From an uncultured Eubacteriaceae bacterium (GTDB taxonomy: Bacteria > Bacillota > Clostridia > Eubacteriales > UBA1433), in contig CALFLU010000054.1 in the NCBI GenBank assembly GCA_937880125.1, positions 1 to 12,922 of the forward strand: DNA of 12,922 bases. Direction: 5' to 3'. Position numbers and translations under genes: made by a program. Shown here piece after piece: positions 6,158-12,922 of this stretch. The notes under the pieces are model-generated. The model had not been told where the DNA came from and did no database searches. It saw nothing but the letters and a program-made list of their open reading frames with translations. How positions within the stretch are numbered: position 1 is the stretch's first letter; the number at the start of each line of letters is the position of its first letter.

Positions 6158-6928
6158 TTATTTTTGGATGTATTTGTCCAGGATTTCTTGATATTTGCCG
6201 TTGGATTTCAGATTTTTCAATCCTTCGTTGAACATTTTGATAAGCTCGGGGTTGCTGCCTTTGAGAACTGCAAAGCCGTAGGAGCTGCCGCGTTCCATTT
6301 CGGTAACGGTTTTGAGCGCCTGGCCTTTGGCAATGGCATAACCCAATACGGGGTAGTCTTCAAAGCAAGCAGCGGTGTTGCCCAAAATGACATCTTGATA
6401 CAAATTGGCGCTGTCATCAAAATAGACGAGGCTAAAACCGTATTGCTCAGCAATGCTGCTGGCGAAGGTAGCACCCTCGGTACCTGTTTTTACAGCTACC
6501 TTCAGACCTTTTAAATCTTCGTAGGATTTGATGGTTTCATTGTCTTTGGCAACGCCCATGATGACGCCGCTGTCAAAATACGGGTCTGAAAAATCAAACA
6601 CTTCTTTTCGCTTATCGGTAATACTCATACCTGCGATCATGCCGTCGGCTTGCTTGGATTGCACCGCTTGCAAGGAAGCGTCAAAGCCGAGGATGCTGAT
6701 CTCATATTTAAATCCCTGGTCTTCCGCAATGGCAGCAAGCAAATCCATATCAATGCCTACAAAATTTCCGCTGGCATCTTCAAATTCGAAAGGTGCAAAA
6801 GTGGTGTCTGTGGCAATTTTGTAAACCTTGTCCGGATTGGGCGCATCGGACTTGCCGGAACATGCCGTGGCAGAAAACAGCAAAGCCAATGTAATTAATA
6901 GTGCTAAAATCAGTTTTGTTTTTTTCAT
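6158..6928 (-). CDS. Polar amino acid ABC transporter, lipoprotein substrate-binding protein
   Basis: This 256-residue protein captures the amino acid outside the membrane and delivers it to the permease. The N-terminus is a lipoprotein signal: KKTK, a hydrophobic core (6–19), then ATAC with the lipidated cysteine at 23. The mature part is a type II periplasmic-binding fold of the GlnH/HisJ type: YKIATDTTFAPFEFED (36–51), GNFVGIDMDLLAAIAEDQGF, an ADGMIAGMSITDKRKEVFDFSDPYFDSG hinge region (about 94–121), and KVAVKTGTEGATFA (146–159), which fits the ligand-binding TGT segment. The ATG follows GGGAGG at a suitable distance. It is the first gene of the operon, behind a consensus promoter. Glutamine or another polar amino acid is likely, but the specificity cannot be read reliably. 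Confidence 0.93.
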   Translation of the reverse strand: MKKTKLILALLITLALLFSATACSGKSDAPNPDKVYKIATDTTFAPFEFEDASGNFVGIDMDLLAAIAEDQGFKYEISILGFDASLQAVQSKQADGMIAGMSITDKRKEVFDFSDPYFDSGVIMGVAKDNETIKSYEDLKGLKVAVKTGTEGATFASSIAEQYGFSLVYFDDSANLYQDVILGNTAACFEDYPVLGYAIAKGQALKTVTEMERGSSYGFAVLKGSNPELIKMFNEGLKNLKSNGKYQEILDKYIQK

Positions 6929-6951
6929 TCTTATATCCTCCCAAAGTAATC

Positions 6952-6975
6952 ATTTCATATTTGTTTCTATGAAAT
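6952..6975. promoter_or_regulatory. Inverted repeat in the leader of the ABC operon
   Basis: ATTTCATA (6952–6959) and TATGAAAT (6968–6975) are perfect inverted arms with 8 bases between. They lie between the promoter's -10 box and the binding-protein ribosome binding site. This could be an operator for a dimeric regulator just downstream of the transcription start, or a weak mRNA hairpin. Both arms are AT-rich, so chance is a serious alternative. Confidence 0.3.
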
Positions 6976-6998
6976 TTAAGAAATATTTTAGATATGTT

Positions 6999-7027
6999 AT
7001 TTTATATTTAAAAGGGAAAAATGTCAA
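6999..7027 (-). promoter_or_regulatory. Sigma-A promoter for the ABC transporter–pyrophosphatase operon
   Basis: Read on the - strand, a perfect -35 box TTGACA (7022–7027) and a -10 box TAAAAT (6999–7004) are separated by 17 bases. Transcription would start near 6992, giving a leader of about 65 nt. The near-consensus boxes predict strong constitutive expression unless a regulator acts at the inverted repeat just downstream. Confidence 0.8.
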
Positions 7028-7177
7028 TCAGAACAGAAGGCAGCAGACAAATTAATCTTTTATTTTCAGTGCATAACATATCAATCGGTAAGTAAAACAG
7101 GAAAATACGAGCATGTCCATCGAGCAAAGAGACGATGGACACTGTGGCGTTTTTGCCCTGCAAATCAGCAAAATAAG

Positions 7178-7206
7178 TTGTTATTTCAAGTTAAATATAT
7201 TATAAT
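7178..7206 (+). promoter_or_regulatory. Sigma-A promoter for the HIT gene
   Basis: The -10 box is a perfect TATAAT (7201–7206), 17 bases after TTGTTA (7178–7183), which matches the -35 consensus at four of six positions. Transcription would begin near 7213, leaving a short leader that carries the GGAGG ribosome binding site of the ATG at 7235. Confidence 0.75.
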
Positions 7207-7234
7207 GAAAAAACTCGATTGAGCGGAGGTAATT

Positions 7235-7576
7235 ATGGAAGACTGTTTGTTTTGCAAAATCGTCAAAAAAGAAATTCCGACGCAAATTATTTATGAAGAC
7301 GAAAGAACTTTGGTGTTTAAAGATATTGATCCACAGGCGCCGATTCACTATCTTATCGTTCCTAAACAGCACTTTGCCGATGTGACCAATGTGCCTGCAG
7401 GCAACGATATTGTCAGCCATATCTTCACCGTTGCGGTGAAAATGGCCATTCGTGAGGGCGTCAGCGACGAGGGATTTCGCGTGGTCAACAATTGCGGAGA
7501 GCTCGGCGGACAAAGTGTAGAGCACTTACATTTTCATTTTTTGGCAGGCAGGCAGATGTTGTGGCCCCCGGGTTGA
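7235..7576 (+). CDS. hinT: HIT-family (HinT-like) purine nucleoside phosphoramidase
   Basis: HinT enzymes hydrolyse nucleoside 5'-phosphoramidates and acyl-adenylates in the cytoplasm. The 113-residue size and sequence are typical: CLFCKIVKKEIP (4–15) with a Cys pair that in some members binds zinc, VFKDIDPQAPIHYLIVPKQH (27–46), GFRVVNNCGELGGQSVEHLHFHFLAGRQMLWPPG at the end. The histidine triad is H97, H99 and H101 in HLHFHFL; the nucleophile should be H99. The terminal WPPG is a HINT1-branch signature. The ATG follows CGGAGG. The gene has its own promoter, and a second promoter starts 7 bases after the stop, so it can be expressed separately from rpsU. It sits just upstream of rpsU–yqeY, an arrangement common in clostridia as I recall. 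Confidence 0.95.
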   Translation: MEDCLFCKIVKKEIPTQIIYEDERTLVFKDIDPQAPIHYLIVPKQHFADVTNVPAGNDIVSHIFTVAVKMAIREGVSDEGFRVVNNCGELGGQSVEHLHFHFLAGRQMLWPPG

Positions 7577-7583
7577 AAAAACA

Positions 7584-7611
7584 TTGACAACAACAGCTGA
7601 CTTGATATAAT
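7584..7611 (+). promoter_or_regulatory. Strong extended -10 promoter for rpsU–yqeY
   Basis: Perfect TTGACA (7584–7589) and perfect TATAAT (7606–7611) are 16 bases apart, and the -10 is preceded by TGA (an extended TGn motif). It begins 7 bases after the HIT stop codon. This is the closest match to consensus in the window, fitting high expression of a ribosomal protein. The start would be near 7618. Confidence 0.85.
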
Positions 7612-7650
7612 AAATAACTGTAAAATTCACGAATGAGGGGGGGGATAGAC

Positions 7651-7830
7651 GTGTCAGAAGTAAAAGTAAGAGAAGGCGAGAGTCTGGAAAGCGCTTTAAA
7701 AAGATTTAAAAAGAAAACCGCTAGGGCAGGGGTTATGAGTGAAGTGAGAAAAAGAGAGCATTATGAAAAACCCAGCGAAAGAAAAAAGAGAAAAGCGGAA
7801 GCTGCAAAGAAAAAGAAAAACAGGTACTAA
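7651..7830 (+). CDS. rpsU: 30S ribosomal protein bS21
   Basis: bS21 joins the small subunit near the 3' end of 16S rRNA and aids initiation. I choose GTG at 7651, giving 59 residues (MSEVKVREGESLESALKRFKKK...), because the family begins M-S-E-[IV]-x-V. An upstream in-frame ATG at 7633 would add six atypical residues (MRGGID) translated from the ribosome binding site itself. That site is a run of eight G (7637–7644), 6 bases before GTG. Conserved features are ESLESALKRFKKK (11–23), the central EVRKREHYEKPSERKKRK (32–49) and a basic Lys-rich tail. It lies behind a very strong promoter and is followed 6 bases later by yqeY. Confidence 0.95.
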   Translation: MSEVKVREGESLESALKRFKKKTARAGVMSEVRKREHYEKPSERKKRKAEAAKKKKNRY

Positions 7831-7836
7831 ACAACT

Positions 7837-8283
7837 ATGGAATTGAAACAGATCTTACTCGACGACTTTAAAGACGCAATGAAAAACAAGGACGTTATAA
7901 AAAAGCAAACCGTTACCATGGTGCGCGCAGCCATCTTGTCCCATGAAAAAAACAACAAGGTGGTATTGGACGATGCGGGTATTATAGATATTGTTGTTTC
8001 AGAATGCAAAAAAAGACGGGAAGCTTTGAAAGAATTTGAAAAAGCGGGCAGAGAAGATTTGGTAGGGCAAACTGAAGAAGAACTGAACGTGTTGATGAAA
8101 TATTTGCCTGAGCAGTTGAGTGAAGAAGAAGTGGAAAAAGAAATTACCGCAGCAATCAAACAGCTCAATGTTTCAGGGATCAAAGAAATGGGTAAAGTTA
8201 TGGCCGCAGTGATGCCAAAGCTAAAGGGCAAGGCGGACGGCAGCCTTATCAGCGCGCTGGTTAAAAAACATTTGACAACCTAA
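7837..8283 (+). CDS. yqeY: YqeY/GatB-YqeY domain protein
   Basis: This 148-residue cytoplasmic protein matches the YqeY family, related to the C-terminal tRNA-binding domain of GatB, the amidotransferase subunit that makes Gln-tRNA and Asn-tRNA. Its own role is not well established. Family features are an N-terminal helical part with LLDDFKDAMKNKD and TVTMVRAAILSHEKN (26–40), then SECKKRREALKEFEKAGREDLV (55–76), LMKYLPEQLSEEEVEKEI (86–103) and a C-terminal GIKEMGKVMAAVMPKLKGKADG (113–134). Length is normal. It begins 6 bases after the rpsU stop with a modest Shine-Dalgarno (CAGGT) and is followed by a strong terminator, so it ends the rpsU transcription unit. Confidence 0.93.
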   Translation: MELKQILLDDFKDAMKNKDVIKKQTVTMVRAAILSHEKNNKVVLDDAGIIDIVVSECKKRREALKEFEKAGREDLVGQTEEELNVLMKYLPEQLSEEEVEKEITAAIKQLNVSGIKEMGKVMAAVMPKLKGKADGSLISALVKKHLTT

Positions 8284-8304
8284 GCAAGAACGATTAAAAA
8301 AATA

Positions 8305-8338
8305 GAAACGGTCCTGATTGCAAGGATCGTTTTTTTTC
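8305..8338 (+). terminator. Intrinsic terminator after yqeY
   Basis: ACGGTCCT (8308–8315) pairs with AGGATCGT (8323–8330) through eight pairs, including one G·U. The loop is 7 nt, flanking A and T bases extend the stem, and a run of eight T ends at 8337. It lies 25 bases after the yqeY stop and separates the rpsU–yqeY unit from phoH. The reverse orientation has an A·C mismatch, so it is mainly a + strand terminator. Confidence 0.88.
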
Positions 8339-8515
8339 GCAATTCGTTCTGTAAAAAATTACCATTTTATGAGCGAAGCGAGTATGATTGCAATCGTAAT
8401 CGGCAGTTCATGAAAGAAAAAATACAAAATAATATCAAATATGATAAAATAATGCCAAGTTCGTTGTTTATCAAATGAAAAGCGGTAGTGAAACAGAATA
8501 ATTTGAATAAAGCAG

Positions 8516-9499
8516 GTGAAGAAAAAGCGATTGGATAAAAAATCGATCAAGCAAATCAATTTGGGACCCTATGCCAAAGAATTAGATAAAATTATCGGAA
8601 TCATGGATAAAAATCTCAGCACCATTGAAAACCATTATGGTGTGGATATTATTTTCCGTGACGATATGCTCAAAATCATGGGCACGGAACAAAATACCGA
8701 CAACGCCCGTGAGGGGGTTTTAAACCTTTTGAAAGCAGCAAAAAACAGGGATAATATTGACGAACAAACGTTGAATTATATCTTGAATATGACAGGAACC
8801 GATTTGGACGAGAGCTTTATAGAAAATATTGATACGATTTATTATTCCATCCGAGGCAAAGCCATTCGATGCAAAACGATGGGTCAAAAAAAATACGTAT
8901 CAGCAATCAAACGAAACGATATCACCTTTGCTATTGGGCCTGCGGGTACCGGCAAAACATACCTTGCCATGGCAATGGCTGTAGACGCCTTTAAAAAAGG
9001 AGAAGTGACGCGGATTGTTTTGACACGTCCTGCGGTGGAAGCAGGCGAAAGCCTGGGATTTTTGCCCGGCGATTTGCGGGAAAAGGTGGATCCGTATCTG
9101 CGGCCGATTTATGACGCACTGTATGATATTATGGGTGTGGAAGTCTACCAAAAATATATGGAGCGAGGCATGATCGAAGTGGCGCCCCTGGCCTATATGC
9201 GCGGCCGCACGCTGGATGATTCGTTCATTATTTTGGATGAAGCGCAAAATACGACACCGGAACAGATGAAGATGTTTTTGACGCGACTCGGCTTTGGTTC
9301 CAAAGCTGTTGTGACGGGCGATATCACGCAAGTGGATTTGCCTGTCAATAAAACGAGCGGATTGATTAAAGTGCAACATATTTTAAAAAATATTCCGAAG
9401 TTGGAATTTGTCTATTTGGGGCAGTCAGACGTGGTTCGGCACAGCTTGGTGCAAAAAATCATTGATGCCTATGAAAAATATGAAAATGACGAAAAGTAG
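8516..9499 (+). CDS. phoH: PhoH family ATP-binding protein
   Basis: PhoH-like proteins are P-loop ATPases, predicted helicases or RNA-associated factors, commonly beside ybeY; their exact role is unsettled. The 327-residue length is usual. The N-terminal part (about 30–120) resembles the KH-like region, with IENHYGVDIIFRDDMLKIMGTEQN. The ATPase core has Walker A GPAGTGKT (141–148), LTRPAVEAGESLGFLPGDL (169–187), Walker B FIILDEAQNTTPEQMK (237–252) and VVTGDITQVDLP (265–276). The GTG at 8516 has little Shine-Dalgarno support; a TTG at 8531 preceded by AGGTGA is an alternative that would lose five residues. No convincing promoter is seen in the 177 bases after the yqeY terminator, though AT-rich -10-like sequences occur near 8440–8450. 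It is first of the phoH–yqfF–ybeY–era series, with 12 bases before the preferred yqfF start. Confidence 0.93.
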   Translation: MKKKRLDKKSIKQINLGPYAKELDKIIGIMDKNLSTIENHYGVDIIFRDDMLKIMGTEQNTDNAREGVLNLLKAAKNRDNIDEQTLNYILNMTGTDLDESFIENIDTIYYSIRGKAIRCKTMGQKKYVSAIKRNDITFAIGPAGTGKTYLAMAMAVDAFKKGEVTRIVLTRPAVEAGESLGFLPGDLREKVDPYLRPIYDALYDIMGVEVYQKYMERGMIEVAPLAYMRGRTLDDSFIILDEAQNTTPEQMKMFLTRLGFGSKAVVTGDITQVDLPVNKTSGLIKVQHILKNIPKLEFVYLGQSDVVRHSLVQKIIDAYEKYENDEK

Positions 9500-9511
9500 T
9501 TGGAGTATCGA

Positions 9512-11665
9512 ATGAAGAAATCTAAAAAAGCGCTCCCCATTGTCATGGGAGTCGTTCTCTTTGTCATTACATTTTGGCTGGTGTATGCATCGGTTACGCC
9601 AAAGAGATATGTGGTGACGGTGGGGCAGCCTGCAGAGATGCATATCATTGCGCAGCGCACCATTGTGGATGCACAGGAAACGGAACGGCTGCGAAAACAG
9701 GCAGCAGACCAGGTGGGAACAGTCTATGATCCCATTGCGGGTATCTCTGTGCGCGTGGCGGAGACGACGGGTGCTATCATGGACATCATCAATGGAGCGG
9801 CTGAAACAGACAGTGTAGACAGCATTCAAAAAAGAATCGTTGACAACACGCAAATTCAGTTGGAGTTATACAGCATCGAGCGCATATTGGCGATGAGTCA
9901 ACAAGAACGCGACGATATGTCGCAGAGAATGCAGGCGATTTTGACAGAAATTTATAAAGAAGAAATCAGTCTTGAAAATTTGGAAGACAGAAAAAACTAT
10001 GTTTTTCGATATATTGACAGCACAGTCAGGAGCCAGACGGGCAAGATAGAGGCACGCAATATTTTAGGCAAAGTCATTGTGCCCAATGTGGAAGAAAATC
10101 CTGTAAAGACAGCCGAAGCCAAAAACAGGGCGCGTGAAGACGTGCAGCCGGTGATTTATGCCGAAGGCACCAAAATTGTCAGCCAGGGAGAAATTATCAC
10201 CGAGCAAAAGCATCAACTTCTAAGTGAGAATGGGCTGCTGAAGGGGAACAAAATGCAGGAGACGATGGTCTATGCGGGGATTTTTGTTTTTCTTGTCGCC
10301 TTGGGCGCCATTTTGCTGCTGTATCTTTATCAATTTGAAAAGGCCATTCTTTTCGACATAAAAAAGATGACCATTATCGCTTCGCAGATTATTTTGTATC
10401 TCGCCTTTGCAGTGATTTTGTCCGGGGTCAGCATTTATCTGATACCGCTAACGATGCTGGTTATTACACTGTCTATGATTCTTAAGCCGAAAAAGGCCCT
10501 GGCCATCAATTTATTTGCGATTATTTTGACGGCTTTTGCCATAAAGGCCAATGTGTCCTTTGTTGTGATTATGCTTTCGTCGGCCATTTTGGCAGCTGTG
10601 TTCATGCGACGCATTGTAACGCAATCCGCCGTTTATCGCTATAGTGTTGCCATTGGTGTTATCAATGCCGTTATTGTTGCCTTGGCGGATGTGATTTTGT
10701 TTCAACTCAGTATAAAAACGGCAATTCATGCGGGATATGTGATATTGGCAACGACGATTTCGGGATTTTTGGCAGTGGGTATGGTCTATATCTGGGAATG
10801 GCTCTTTAATGTGCCCACCTCTGTTCGCATGCAGGAAATTACTTCATTGAACCATCCTTTGGTAAAACGCTTAATGCAAGAGGCGCCCGGCACCTATCAG
10901 CACAGTGTTAATGTCAGCAGCCTTGCAGAGGCGGCGGCAGAAGAAATTGACGGAGACATATTGCTGGCAAAGGCGGGCGGGCTTTTTCACGATATCGGAA
11001 AATTGGAAAATGCCATTTATTTTTCCGAAAATCAGGAACCGAAAAATAATCCGCACGATCGTCTCAAAACTTTGCAAAGTGTTGAAATTTTGCGCAAACA
11101 TGTGGCGGACGGCGTTGCGTTGGCAAAAAAATATAAGCTGCCGAAACATGTTCAGGATGTGGTGTCTTCACATCACGGAACATCGATAATGGAATATTTT
11201 TATTGTAAAGAAAAAAATATGAACAGTAACATTGATTGCGAACAATATCGCTATGGCGGACCTAAACCTGTTTTGAAAGAGGCAGCCATTGTGATGTTGG
11301 CTGATGGCAGTGAAGCGGCGGTAAAAAGTTTGGTCAAACCCAACGAGGCGCAAATCAGCGAAATGGTGCAAAAGATTTTTAAATCCAAAGAAAACGACCT
11401 TCAGCTCAGCCAGTGTGAGTTGACGTTTGCGGAATTAAGTAAAATTCAAAAGGTATTTATTCGCAACTTAAATGCCATGTATCACGAACGCATTCAGTAT
11501 CCCCATCAGGAAAATGAAGAAATTGAAAATATGGTGGAAGATATTCAAAGAGAATATGAAGAAAAATATTTGCCCCAGGCAGATGCCATCAACGAACAAC
11601 TGATGGACGAAGATGATGTGACCAAAGAAAATGATGATAAAAATTATACTGAACAACCAAACTGA
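9512..11665 (+). CDS. yqfF: 7TM-HD family protein, predicted c-di-AMP phosphodiesterase
   Basis: Homologues (PgpH in Listeria, YqfF in Bacillus) hydrolyse cyclic di-AMP, a regulator of potassium and osmolyte balance. I prefer ATG at 9512 (717 residues): GGAG lies 6 bases upstream, whereas the alternative TTG at 9500 touches the phoH stop. Order: TM helix 1 (about 8–27); an extracytoplasmic 7TMR-HDED domain (about 35–250, with VPNVEENPVKT and EGTKIVSQGEIIT); seven close-packed TM helices (about 252–430); and a cytoplasmic HD domain (about 445–650). Its metal and catalytic residues are visible: H464 in YQHSVNVS, HDIGKLENAIYFSENQ (HD 493–494), SSHHGTS (554–555) and D598 in LADGSEAAVKS. The tail is acidic. 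The last 35 bases overlap ybeY. Confidence 0.94.
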   Translation: MKKSKKALPIVMGVVLFVITFWLVYASVTPKRYVVTVGQPAEMHIIAQRTIVDAQETERLRKQAADQVGTVYDPIAGISVRVAETTGAIMDIINGAAETDSVDSIQKRIVDNTQIQLELYSIERILAMSQQERDDMSQRMQAILTEIYKEEISLENLEDRKNYVFRYIDSTVRSQTGKIEARNILGKVIVPNVEENPVKTAEAKNRAREDVQPVIYAEGTKIVSQGEIITEQKHQLLSENGLLKGNKMQETMVYAGIFVFLVALGAILLLYLYQFEKAILFDIKKMTIIASQIILYLAFAVILSGVSIYLIPLTMLVITLSMILKPKKALAINLFAIILTAFAIKANVSFVVIMLSSAILAAVFMRRIVTQSAVYRYSVAIGVINAVIVALADVILFQLSIKTAIHAGYVILATTISGFLAVGMVYIWEWLFNVPTSVRMQEITSLNHPLVKRLMQEAPGTYQHSVNVSSLAEAAAEEIDGDILLAKAGGLFHDIGKLENAIYFSENQEPKNNPHDRLKTLQSVEILRKHVADGVALAKKYKLPKHVQDVVSSHHGTSIMEYFYCKEKNMNSNIDCEQYRYGGPKPVLKEAAIVMLADGSEAAVKSLVKPNEAQISEMVQKIFKSKENDLQLSQCELTFAELSKIQKVFIRNLNAMYHERIQYPHQENEEIENMVEDIQREYEEKYLPQADAINEQLMDEDDVTKENDDKNYTEQPN

Positions 11666-12104
11666 TTTTGAACTGACAAAAGAGTACGAAGCGTGTTTTA
11701 AACAATGTGCAAAAGAAGTGTTTGCAGAGGGTGAAGCATGCTATGAGATCGGGCTCAACATCCTCAATGAAGAAGAAATTCGACAACTGAACCGAGCCTA
11801 TCGTGGAGTGGACAAATCCACCGACGTGTTGAGTTTTTTGTTAGAGGATGAAGATTTGGCACAGACAGAGGGATATATATATTTGGGTGACGTGATGTTA
11901 TGTGCACAAAAGGCACAGCAGCAGGCGATGCAATATGGTCACGGGTTGCTGCGGGAAATGATGTATTTGTTTGTTCACGCCTTGCTGCATTTAAAGGGAT
12001 ATGACCATATGACAGAAGAAGAAAAGGCGCAAATGCGCGCAGAAGAAGAAAAAATCATGAAATCGATGGGATTGGAAAGAAGTCAGGTAGAAGATGAAAA
12101 ATAA
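11631..12104 (+). CDS. ybeY: Endoribonuclease YbeY, rRNA maturation factor
   Basis: YbeY is a metal-dependent RNase involved in 16S rRNA 3'-end maturation and ribosome quality control. The protein is 157 residues, a normal length. The metal site HALLHLKGYDH supplies H116, H120 and H126. Other family segments are NRAYRGVDKSTDVLSF (54–69) and YLGDVMLCAQKA (84–95), whose second part replaces the common GDI-x-IS. Two adjacent ATG codons (11631 and 11634) are possible; neither has a strong ribosome binding site, and both lie within the end of yqfF, so translation is probably coupled. The frame overlaps the era start by 11 bases. Confidence 0.94.
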   Translation: MMIKIILNNQTDFELTKEYEACFKQCAKEVFAEGEACYEIGLNILNEEEIRQLNRAYRGVDKSTDVLSFLLEDEDLAQTEGYIYLGDVMLCAQKAQQQAMQYGHGLLREMMYLFVHALLHLKGYDHMTEEEKAQMRAEEEKIMKSMGLERSQVEDEK

Positions 12105-12922
12105 TGAATTTGTGTCCGGTTTTGCCGCTGTGGTAGGGCGGACAAATGTGGGAAAAAGCACACTGCTCAACGCCTTGTTGGGTGAAAAACTGTTGATTAT
12201 ATCAGATAAGCCTCAAACAACAAGAAACAACATTCGGTGTATCTACACAGATGACGAGGCGCAAATTATTTTTATGGATACCCCGGGGGTTCACCGACCC
12301 AAAAATAAATTGGGCGAATTGCTTATTGAAAAAGTGGCACAGAGTTTGGCAAATACGGATGTGGTGCTGTTTGTTTTGGAAGATGATTTGCAAATTGGCG
12401 GCAGAGACAAAATGTTGTTGGAAAAGCTTGCCGAAAGCAAAAAACCTGTCATTGCGCTTATTAATAAAGCCGACAAAATGAGCCAGGAAGATGTATTATA
12501 TAAAATCAATCTGTTGAAAGAATATGATTTTATCGATGAAATTGTTCCCGTGTCTGCGTTAAGCGGAAAAAACGTGGAAAAAATCATCCCGCTGATCAAA
12601 AAATATTTGCAGCAAGGCCCCATGTATTTTCCGAAAGAAATGATTACGGATATGCCGGAAAAATTTTTTATCGCAGAAATGATTCGTGAAAAAGCACTGT
12701 TTTTTTTGCAGGAAGAAATTCCCCATGGCATTGCCGTAGAACTTTTCAGCATGAAAGAGCGGCCGGGTAAAAATTTGATGGATATTGAAGCCACGATCTA
12801 TTGTGAACGCAAAAGTCATAAGGGTATTGTTATCGGCAAGAGGGGCGAAATGCTGAAAAACATCGGCACAAAAGCGCGGGAAGACATTGAAAAATTTTTA
12901 GATATCAAAGTAAATTTACAAT
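12094..12922 (+). CDS. era: GTPase Era, 3' end cut by the window
   Basis: Era binds the 3' end of 16S rRNA and promotes 30S assembly. The visible 276 codons cover the GTPase domain and most of the KH domain; about 20–25 residues are missing beyond the window edge. The ATG at 12094 overlaps the ybeY end and has AGGT 5 bases upstream. G1 is GRTNVGKS (15–22), with threonine where Era usually has proline. KPQTTRNNI (39–47) is G2, DTPGVH (62–67) G3, NKAD (124–127) G4 and SALSGKN (154–160) G5. The KH domain has KSHKGIVIGKRGEMLKNIG (240–258), containing the RNA-binding GKRG loop. The gene directly follows ybeY, without the dgkA gene that often lies between them. Confidence 0.95.
   Translation, partial: MKNNEFVSGFAAVVGRTNVGKSTLLNALLGEKLLIISDKPQTTRNNIRCIYTDDEAQIIFMDTPGVHRPKNKLGELLIEKVAQSLANTDVVLFVLEDDLQIGGRDKMLLEKLAESKKPVIALINKADKMSQEDVLYKINLLKEYDFIDEIVPVSALSGKNVEKIIPLIKKYLQQGPMYFPKEMITDMPEKFFIAEMIREKALFFLQEEIPHGIAVELFSMKERPGKNLMDIEATIYCERKSHKGIVIGKRGEMLKNIGTKAREDIEKFLDIKVNLQ

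Larger units (their letters stand above)
6929..7234. other. Divergent intergenic region between ABC operon and HIT gene
   Basis: This 306-base gap has promoters at both ends: 6999–7027 leftward and 7178–7206 rightward. Between them is a perfect 9-bp hairpin, TGTCCATCG (7114–7122) and CGATGGACA (7133–7141), with a 10-nt loop, upstream of both transcripts. A 30-codon frame starting at 7113 runs through it, but without a good ribosome binding site. I see no tRNA, riboswitch or other recognised RNA here. Confidence 0.6.

Noticed and set aside
7113..7205. 30-codon + strand frame upstream of the HIT gene
   Set aside because: It contains a hairpin, has only a weak and distant Shine-Dalgarno, has no promoter and runs into the HIT -10 box.
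8359..8559. 66-codon hydrophobic - strand frame ending in ASLIKW, superficially like the ALLKWR end of the 27-residue peptide
   Set aside because: No ribosome binding site; the start lies inside phoH, and there is no start codon near the hydrophobic part. The similar ending is short enough to be chance.

Overview
The window looks like chromosome of a low-GC Gram-positive anaerobe of the Firmicutes, probably class Clostridia; I cannot name a genus. The reasons are the block HIT–rpsU–yqeY–phoH–yqfF–ybeY–era, strong AGGAGG-type ribosome binding sites, consensus sigma-A promoters, several GTG starts, a lipoprotein signal on the solute-binding protein, and a family II pyrophosphatase with CBS domains. 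No rRNA, tRNA, CRISPR array or transposase gene is visible.

Region A (about 1–3145, + strand) is the least ordinary part. A sigma-A promoter (145–173), overlapped by a palindrome, drives an unrecognised 210-residue protein. Next come a 27-residue membrane peptide with a perfect Shine-Dalgarno, a polytopic membrane HD-GYP protein (predicted c-di-GMP phosphodiesterase) and a DUF5317-like membrane protein. A perfect 19-bp inverted repeat (851–869 / 1055–1073) brackets the peptide gene. I regard these four genes plus the inverted repeat as a candidate uncharacterised membrane signalling module.

Region B (2951–7027, - strand) is one probable operon. A consensus promoter (6999–7027) drives a polar amino acid ABC importer (lipoprotein binding protein, permease, ATPase), then a CBS/DRTGG-regulated manganese-dependent inorganic pyrophosphatase. 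A 13-bp hairpin lies between the binding-protein and permease genes. Regions A and B converge with only 12 bases between their stop codons. Each operon's best intrinsic terminator lies inside the other's last coding sequence, so their transcripts should overlap antisense by nearly 200 nt.

Region C (7178–8338, + strand) reads divergently from B: a HIT-family phosphoramidase with its own promoter, then rpsU and yqeY from a second promoter directly after the HIT stop, closed by a strong terminator.

Region D (8516–12922, + strand) holds phoH, yqfF/pgpH (a 7TM-HD family predicted c-di-AMP phosphodiesterase), ybeY and era, tightly packed with short gaps or overlaps; era runs off the window. Compared with the Bacillus/Clostridium order as I remember it, yqfC/yqfD are missing between yqeY and phoH, and dgkA is missing between ybeY and era. 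This would fit a lineage that does not sporulate or has moved those genes.
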